Assembly: GCA_910586405.1 (NCBI GenBank)
Contig: CAJUII010000023.1
Coordinates: 1-36,632, forward strand
Direction: 5' to 3'
DNA: 36,632 nt
From: an uncultured Lachnospiraceae bacterium
GTDB taxonomy: Bacteria; Bacillota; Clostridia; Lachnospirales; Lachnospiraceae
The notes under the pieces were generated by a model. It had not been told where the DNA came from and ran no database searches. It saw nothing but the letters and a program-made list of their open reading frames with translations. Numbering within the stretch: the first letter of the stretch is position 1; each line of letters opens with the position of its first letter. Below, piece by piece: positions 31,793 through 36,632 of the stretch. Made by a program: the position numbers and the translations under genes.

Positions 31793-34003
31793 ATGTGGAG
31801 AGCATATTCATCAGGCTATTTGAAAAATAACCGCGCTGCTGGTTTGTCCGTGGTGATTGCGGCGTTTATTTCCGCATTGCTTTTATCGCTCCTGTGTGGA
31901 TTGTTTTATAATTTCTGGAAATATGAGATCGAGCGGATTGAACTGGAAAGCGGTGGCTGGCAGAGCCGGATTGAACTTGAACTTGATGCGGAGTCGGTCG
32001 AATGCATTCGGAATTTTGCCCATGTAAAAGAGGTGGTGCCAATGAAAACCGAGGGCAGTCTTTGCTATGACCTTTATTTTGACAGTATGCGGGCAGTATT
32101 GACAGAGACACCGCGCATCGCAAAGCGGGTGGGAATTTCATCGGAACACATTTCGTATCATGATGAATTGTTGGCAATGCATTTTGTCCGAAGCCCGCAG
32201 GACACGGCGCCGCGTCTGTTATTTCCATTGTTTTTCGTGATCACAGCACTGGCGGCGCTCTCATTGATTGTCATCATACACAATGCCTTTGCGGTTTCCA
32301 TGAATGCGAGAGTCTGTCAATTTGGCATTTTTTCGAGCGTTGGAGCGACGCCAAGGCAGATCAGAACCTGTCTTTTGCAGGAGGCGGCAGCGCTGTGTGT
32401 GGCGCCTGTTGCGGCTGGAAATCTGCTGGGAATTGCAGGTACGATAAAGATTGGGGAATTGATTAATACATTGCTTGGAAAGGATATACCGGGCAGGCAT
32501 GAAGCAGCGTTTGGCTATCACCCGCTGGTGCTGTTTGCGGCATTGTCTGTGACTGCAATTACGATCTGGATATCTGCTGGGATTCCGGCAGGAAAATTGA
32601 GCAGAATGACGCCGCTGGAAGCGCTGAAAAACACAGGGGAACTGCACCTGAAACGCAAAAATAATCCCTGTGTGCTTGCATTCTTGTTTGGGGTGGAGGG
32701 AGAGCTTGCTGGAAATGCGCTGAAAGCACAGCAAAAAGCCCTGCGGACGGCATCAATGTCCTTTGTGCTGGCGTTTCTGGCATTTACGCTGATGCAGTGT
32801 TTTTTTGAGATATCAAAAATCAGTACAAGGGAAACATATTTTGCCCGCTATCAGGACGCGTGGGACATAATGGTTACGGTGAAGGATACGGATATCCTCT
32901 CTTTTGCAGATACAAAGGAGATGCAGGCGGTACAAGGGCTTTTGGGTGTGGAAAGCGCAGTCTTGTATCAGAAGGCAGCGGCAAAATGCATCATCACAGA
33001 GGAGATGATGAGCGAGGACATGAAGCAAAACGGCGGCTTTACCTATGCTGTCAAAAAGGACGTGGCGCAGGCTGAGGACGGCTGGGTGGTAAATGCACCT
33101 CTGATTATTATGGACGATAATAGCTTTCTGGCATACTGTGAACAGATTGGCGCAGTGCCGCGGCTTGACGGGGCAGTGGTGCTAAACCGGATTCGGGATG
33201 TGACCAATCCTGATTTCAGGCATCCGCAATATATGCCATACATAAATGAAAAAAGTGACATAAGTGTCATAAATGCTGCAAATAATCAGGGAACCGCAGA
33301 GATTCCAGTGCTGTTCTATACAGACAAAGTTCCTGTTTTGCGGGAGGAATATGCGACGCAGGATTATTATGAGCTTGTGCATTTTATTCCTGTCTCTCTA
33401 TGGAGGGAATACAGAACAGCGATTGGAGATCGAAAGACAGCGTTGTATATCCGTGTACTTGGCAAGGAAGCTGTGACACTGGCAGAGCTGAATGCTTTGC
33501 AGCAAAAGATCGCACAAGTGATCAGTCCCGCTTACCGCATAGAAAGCGAGAACCGTATTCAGGAATATATGGTGAACAATAAGAAAATACAGGGAGTCCG
33601 TTGGATTTTCGGAGGTTTTTGCGTGCTGCTTGCCATCATTGGAATCGGCAATGTGTTTGCCAACACATTCGGTTTTGTGCGCCAGCGCAGAAGAGAGGTT
33701 GCACGTTATCTGTCCGTCGGGCTGACGCCGGAGGGACTCAGAAAAATGTTCTGTATTGAGGCGGTTGTCGTTGCAGGACGCCCGATGCTGTTGACGCTGC
33801 CCCTTGCGGCTGCGGTTGTGTGGTATATGTTAAAATTAAGTTATCTTGAGGTGCGTACATTTCTGGCGGAGGCGCCGTTTATTCCGATTGGCATTTTTAT
33901 GCTGGCGATTTGGGCATCTGTGGCGCTGGCGTATGTGCTGGGCTGGCAAAGCATTCGCCGGATTCAGATTACAGAGGTGCTGCGTGATGATACGATGATG
34001 TGA
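31793..34003 (+). CDS. FtsX-family ABC transporter permease
   Basis: 736 residues. An N-terminal TM helix (about 17-40), a first soluble segment of about 100 residues, three helices (about 140-270; NAFAVSMNARVCQFGIFSSVGATPRQI is the FtsX-type coupling region), another helix near 320-345, a large soluble domain (about 350-590), then three C-terminal helices with a second coupling segment (FVRQRRREVARYLSVGLTPEGL). Two FtsX units with large extracytoplasmic domains fit MacB/BceB-like permeases that do mechanical work on lipids, peptides or antibiotics rather than classical transport. Sequence is intact. Probably transcribed with the ATPase from promoters at 30.8-31.1 kb. Confidence 0.88.
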   Translation: MWRAYSSGYLKNNRAAGLSVVIAAFISALLLSLLCGLFYNFWKYEIERIELESGGWQSRIELELDAESVECIRNFAHVKEVVPMKTEGSLCYDLYFDSMRAVLTETPRIAKRVGISSEHISYHDELLAMHFVRSPQDTAPRLLFPLFFVITALAALSLIVIIHNAFAVSMNARVCQFGIFSSVGATPRQIRTCLLQEAAALCVAPVAAGNLLGIAGTIKIGELINTLLGKDIPGRHEAAFGYHPLVLFAALSVTAITIWISAGIPAGKLSRMTPLEALKNTGELHLKRKNNPCVLAFLFGVEGELAGNALKAQQKALRTASMSFVLAFLAFTLMQCFFEISKISTRETYFARYQDAWDIMVTVKDTDILSFADTKEMQAVQGLLGVESAVLYQKAAAKCIITEEMMSEDMKQNGGFTYAVKKDVAQAEDGWVVNAPLIIMDDNSFLAYCEQIGAVPRLDGAVVLNRIRDVTNPDFRHPQYMPYINEKSDISVINAANNQGTAEIPVLFYTDKVPVLREEYATQDYYELVHFIPVSLWREYRTAIGDRKTALYIRVLGKEAVTLAELNALQQKIAQVISPAYRIESENRIQEYMVNNKKIQGVRWIFGGFCVLLAIIGIGNVFANTFGFVRQRRREVARYLSVGLTPEGLRKMFCIEAVVVAGRPMLLTLPLAAAVVWYMLKLSYLEVRTFLAEAPFIPIGIFMLAIWASVALAYVLGWQSIRRIQITEVLRDDTMM

Positions 34004-34043
34004 CGATTCACGCGTAACGGTTTCTCTTTCGGAAGATGTGTAG

Positions 34044-34426
34044 TATAATAAATGCTATATCAGTGCAGTTTTGTATTTTGCTACGAAGAATGCGCTTGAC
34101 TGGAACGACCCGGCTGAACAGAAATTGGTCATGTTGTTTTTTGCCGCAGCAGGTTTTATGATATTTTGCGTGGTATTCGGGCTCATCATGTCAATGCGTC
34201 CGGACCGTTTTCTGTGCGCCTGCTGATATTTACAGAAAAGCAAATCTTTGATTTTGACGGAAACGACATTGAACATACCAAGGAAGTCGCGAACGGCTTG
34301 TATCAGCACATACCAAATGTTTTCAGTGCATATGACCCACAGGAACTATCTTATTCGCTGGAAAAACTTTATCGGGAAAATCGCGAGGCATTTCTGGCAT
34401 TTTATGAGGAAGAAAAGGGAAAGTAG
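34044..34426 (+). pseudogene. Frameshifted remnant of an unrecognised membrane protein
   Basis: Two overlapping frames each look coding over part of the stretch. Frame 34044-34226 reads KNALDWNDPAEQKLVMLFF, a hydrophobic helix and GLIMSMRPDR, then stops. Frame 34166-34426 takes over with VRLLIFTEKQIFDFDGNDIE, HTKEVANGLYQ and a charged end (FYEEEKGK). A frameshift near 34200-34212 would join them. No start codon with SD is evident. Family not recognised. Confidence 0.5.
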
Positions 34427-34587
34427 TTTACTGGAAGATCGAGAGCGATCTGCGGCATCATCCGCGCAAGTATGTTGTGCCTGCGGCGATGTTTCTGCTG
34501 GCGGGCATAGCCGGAATGATGCCAGTGATCACGGTTGCGCTGGGGGGTGAAGTGGCGGCGCGGTGCTGGCTGTCGGGAAAGGGATAA
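34426..34587 (+). pseudogene. Possible further fragment: membrane-helix tail
   Basis: In the third frame, directly after the preceding fragment's stop, VYWKIESDLRHHPRKYVVP leads into a hydrophobic helix (AAMFLLAGIAGMMPVITVALG) and a stop. It may be the true C-terminus of the same gene or a piece of a neighbour. No start. Not recognised. Confidence 0.35.
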
Positions 34588-34606
34588 AGATATAGGGTTT
34601 TGGAGG

Positions 34607-36133
34607 TCATCGTTGCATTAATCCCTCTGCGGTGAGCTCATACACTTTGTCGCAGACTTCGGCAATGTATTTGCGGTCATGTGAGATGCTGATAATTGCG
34701 CCCTGGTAAGCGCTTAGCATCCGCCGGATGACAGGGTTTGACAGCGGCGAAAAGTTACGGCTGGGTTCATCCAGCAGAAGGACATCACAGCCGGAGGTGT
34801 CGAGGTAGAGCAGCATGACTTTGGCCCGCTGTCCGCCGGAAAGTTCCCGCATGGGATGCGTCATCTCATCTGCGGTGAACTTCATACTGCCCAGATAAGT
34901 TCGCATCATGGAAATACTTTCTTTGCTGCCGTCTGACAAAAATTCGACAGGTGTTAGAGACAGGTCTAGCAGTTCCTCGTAATTCTGCGGCATATAGGCA
35001 GCTTTGAGATCTGACCGTTGCAGCAGTTCTCTTGCCAGGATTCGCATGAGCGTTGTTTTTCCAGAGCCGTTTTTACCCGTGATACAGATGTGTTCTGCGC
35101 CCTGTATAAACAGGTGGATATCACGGGAGAGGGTGGCTTCAGGAATGCGGAGTGTGTCAAGTGTGAAGTCCAGTACGATCTTTCCATTAGGAATGAATCC
35201 CTGGCTGCCAAATTTTGTGAACATGGCTTCCTCGTACTCTGGCATTTCTGTCATCGTTTCAAATTCTTTCTCGAAACGTGCTTCGTATGCTTTAACGCGG
35301 TGCATGGTCTTTTTTAGCAAAGCTGCACCGTGAGGGTCCTGCCTGCTGATGGCATTTTGCTGATGTTCTACCTTTTGCTGTATTTTGCGAAATTTTTCCA
35401 TCTGCTTGTCGTAGGCTCTCCGTTCATTTTTGGCCTCCTGTTCCTGCTTGTCGAACTGGAGTCTCCGCTGTCTGAGATAACTTTGATAGTCGGTTTGAAC
35501 CACTGTACAGCGCGGTGCGGTCTTTCGCCGCAGCTGCTCGATATGAATGAGCTTGTTTGCAGTGCGTTCCAGGAGTGTCTCATCGTGCGAGATATATATA
35601 AGTGGAATCTTGGTGTCCAGAATAAAATCCTCCAGCCATTCAAGCGTCTCAATGTCTAGGTCATTGGATGGTTCATCGAGGAGAAGAATGGTTGGATGAT
35701 CGATGAACAGCCGTATGAGCTGGACTTTGATTTTCTCACCGCCAGAAAGCACGCCCATAGGTTCCTCTGAGTACAAGCGCTCTAAGGGAAATCGCAGTTT
35801 GGTACAGAGCGAGGCAAGTTCGCTGGGATGTTGGTCATAAAAATTGTCTGCCGCAGAAAGATATTCGTAGATCGAAGACTGCCGCAGTGTTTCAGGGAGT
35901 TCCTGAGGCAGATAGCCGAACCGTTCCCCTGCGCACAGAATCTCACCTTCGTATTCCACATAGTCCTCTGCTAAGGCAGGGGCATAGAGCAGTTTTAACA
36001 GCGTGCTTTTACCATTGCCTTCCTCGCCGATGAGAGCGCACTTATCGCCTGGATTGAGATTCAGGCTAAAATCTTCTAGCAAAATACGGTAATCTTTTTT
36101 GTGTCGTATGGTTAAATGTTTGATCTGTAACAT
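34607..36133 (-). CDS. ABC-F family ATPase (ribosome-protection/antibiotic-resistance type)
   Basis: 508 residues with two ATP-binding domains and no membrane helices. NBD1: Walker A GEEGNGKST (36-44), signature LSGGEK, Walker B LLLDEPSNDLD. A charged linker of about 80-100 residues follows (KNERRAYDKQMEKFRKIQQK), then NBD2 with GKNGSGKTT, LSGGQRAK and LLLDEPSRNFSP. ABC-F proteins bind the ribosomal E site; the resistance members dislodge antibiotics with the linker tip, and housekeeping members tune translation. The length and the non-canonical NBD2 motif (SRNFSP for SNHLD) suggest an Lsa/Vga/Lmo0919-like resistance member rather than EttA/Uup. GGAGG lies 7 bases before the start. The long structured leader with upstream ORFs supports drug-responsive control. 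Confidence 0.85.
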   Translation of the reverse strand: MLQIKHLTIRHKKDYRILLEDFSLNLNPGDKCALIGEEGNGKSTLLKLLYAPALAEDYVEYEGEILCAGERFGYLPQELPETLRQSSIYEYLSAADNFYDQHPSELASLCTKLRFPLERLYSEEPMGVLSGGEKIKVQLIRLFIDHPTILLLDEPSNDLDIETLEWLEDFILDTKIPLIYISHDETLLERTANKLIHIEQLRRKTAPRCTVVQTDYQSYLRQRRLQFDKQEQEAKNERRAYDKQMEKFRKIQQKVEHQQNAISRQDPHGAALLKKTMHRVKAYEARFEKEFETMTEMPEYEEAMFTKFGSQGFIPNGKIVLDFTLDTLRIPEATLSRDIHLFIQGAEHICITGKNGSGKTTLMRILARELLQRSDLKAAYMPQNYEELLDLSLTPVEFLSDGSKESISMMRTYLGSMKFTADEMTHPMRELSGGQRAKVMLLYLDTSGCDVLLLDEPSRNFSPLSNPVIRRMLSAYQGAIISISHDRKYIAEVCDKVYELTAEGLMQR

Positions 36134-36288
36134 AATATCGCCTCCGTTTCGTGTTCATATACGCCGGGAGTCCATGTGTAGCTGGCGCGCTCAGAAGAAT
36201 ATTCTGCGGCATTTTGCCAGAGCTGAGCCGGACAGCACACAAGTGTAGGAATCTGAGCATAGGAATGATAGATTGATTCTGTTTGCTG

Positions 36289-36405
36289 TTATGAAAACAC
36301 GAGGGATATTAGGAACAGTGTGTATGATTGCGCTGCCAGTGCCTTTTGGCAAAGACAGCAGCAGAACTGTGAGCGCGCCTGGCGCATAAGAAAAGCCAGA
36401 GACAT
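36289..36405 (-). CDS. Candidate leader peptide, 38 aa, upstream of the ABC-F gene
   Basis: Starts MSLAFLMRQA, contains a Cys run (FCCCLC), ends LFLISLVFS. TGGAG lies 5 bases before the ATG. SD and start codon both lie in a hairpin (GGAGAC-TTTAT-GTCTC) followed by CTTTTCTT, so translation or transcription could be controlled here. It may be a chance ORF. Confidence 0.4.
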   Translation of the reverse strand: MSLAFLMRQARSQFCCCLCQKALAAQSYTLFLISLVFS

Positions 36406-36435
36406 AAAGTCTCCAGCCTGCATCGATGCAATGCA

Positions 36436-36555
36436 GGAAGATGATCTCACATAACAAAACAAATACACACAATTGACAGACATGACACGACGAACGTGCT
36501 GTCTGAAACTAAAATCACAACTTGTGTTCTCTGTTTTGTTACATCATCATCTTCC
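36436..36555 (-). other. 120-nt imperfect hairpin in the ABC-F leader, with a three-codon ORF in its 5' arm
   Basis: Reading the reverse strand, nested pairs are GGAAGATGAT/ATCATCTTCC (10 bp), AACAAAACA/TGTTTTGTT (9 bp), ACACAA-G-TTG/CAATTGTGT (9 bp, one bulge), CAGACA/TGTCTG (6 bp) and CACG/CGTG with a TTCGT loop. The outer 5' arm contains ATG-ATG-ATG-TAA (36550-36539) behind GGTGGGAAG, so an initiating ribosome would compete with folding. Confidence 0.65.
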
Positions 36556-36582
36556 CACCGCCTTTCTCTTTTCATTGTCCCT

Positions 36583-36611
36583 ATTTTATTAAAAAACGTT
36601 TAGACTGTCAA
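36583..36611 (-). promoter_or_regulatory. Strong promoter of the ABC-F gene
   Basis: On the reverse strand, a perfect TTGACA (36611-36606), a 17-base spacer and TAAAAT (36588-36583). Start predicted near 36576. Confidence 0.85.
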
Positions 36612-36632
36612 GACATTTTTTGTCTTTTTTAC

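Larger units (their letters stand above)
36134..36576 (-). promoter_or_regulatory. Long structured 5' leader of the ABC-F gene
   Basis: From the predicted start point (about 36576) to the ATG is about 440 nt with no large gene. It holds a minimal upstream ORF (36539-36550), a 120-nt long-range hairpin (36436-36555), a small hairpin covering a second upstream ORF start (about 36398-36420), and a stem TTTGCC-AAAA-GGCA (about 36335-36355). Long leaders with upstream ORFs and attenuators are known for ABC-F genes such as Listeria lmo0919 and Bacillus vmlR. Confidence 0.6.

Noticed and set aside
33255..33271. TGACAT-AA-GTGTCA inside the FtsX permease gene, similar to the boxes before the ABC operon
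   Set aside because: It lies in the middle of a coding region and encodes normal-looking sequence; probably coincidence.

Overview
The window looks like chromosomal DNA from an anaerobic, low-to-moderate-GC Firmicute, most likely a Lachnospiraceae relative of Roseburia/Agathobacter/Butyrivibrio. The basis is family-level recognition of gene content and style: a GH36/GH130/esterase mannoside locus, a short Firmicute-type ManA, a SplB operon, ABC-F and FtsX-type ABC systems, and strong AGGAGG ribosome sites. No rRNA, tRNA, CRISPR array, prophage or intact transposase was seen.

Layout. 1-2.1 kb: an AT-rich pair, a 5'-truncated NAD-dependent epimerase/dehydratase-like SDR and an MFS exporter. 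2.3-4.4 kb: a chemoreceptor gene split by an in-frame amber codon, whose ectodomain contains a beta-rich, CBM-like stretch. 4.5-4.85 kb: an apparent type I toxin-antitoxin locus, with a 26-residue membrane peptide and a convergent antisense RNA of about 100 nt. 5.0-13.8 kb: a mannoside/galactomannan oligosaccharide locus with GH36 alpha-galactosidase, LacI regulator, AraC regulator, GH130 mannoside phosphorylase, SGNH/CE2-like esterase, and one ORF joining an internally deleted GH1 beta-glucosidase to mannose-6-phosphate isomerase. 14.0-22.5 kb: housekeeping genes fba, pyrG (reverse), ftsH with an unusual Q/P-rich tail, uvrC and an orphan response regulator. 22.6-25.3 kb (reverse): an overlapping operon of nucleosidase, SplB-like radical SAM enzyme and SDR. 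25.4-27.5 kb: a gene graveyard (DUF5688-like, Rpn-like tail with 12-bp repeats, TM2-like, CD3324-like remnants) plus two small hypothetical ORFs. 27.6-29.3 kb (reverse): a FliD-like protein with a duplicated module and a half racemase gene. 29.4-34.0 kb: a two-component system plus an ABC/FtsX exporter; the kinase lacks its phospho-acceptor histidine, and a 158-bp perfect-centre palindrome (MITE-like) sits between kinase and transporter. 34.0-34.6 kb: a decayed membrane-protein gene. 34.6-36.6 kb (reverse): an ABC-F ATPase behind a strong promoter and a structured leader of about 440 nt with two small upstream ORFs.

How the genes fit together. Alpha-galactosidase and the CE2-like esterase would strip galactose and acetyl groups from imported mannooligosaccharides. 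GH130 would release mannose-1-phosphate by phosphorolysis. ManA, and then the separately transcribed aldolase, would lead carbon into glycolysis. No transporter, mannanase or phosphomannomutase lies in the window, so the locus is incomplete here. The 29-34 kb module resembles the response regulator/kinase/ABC systems that sense and remove peptide antibiotics, and the ABC-F gene is a plausible ribosome-protection factor. Several genes carry visible lesions (amber codon, in-frame deletions, truncations), so either this genome is locally decaying or some lesions are sequence or assembly errors. All functional calls come from reading motifs; no database search was run.
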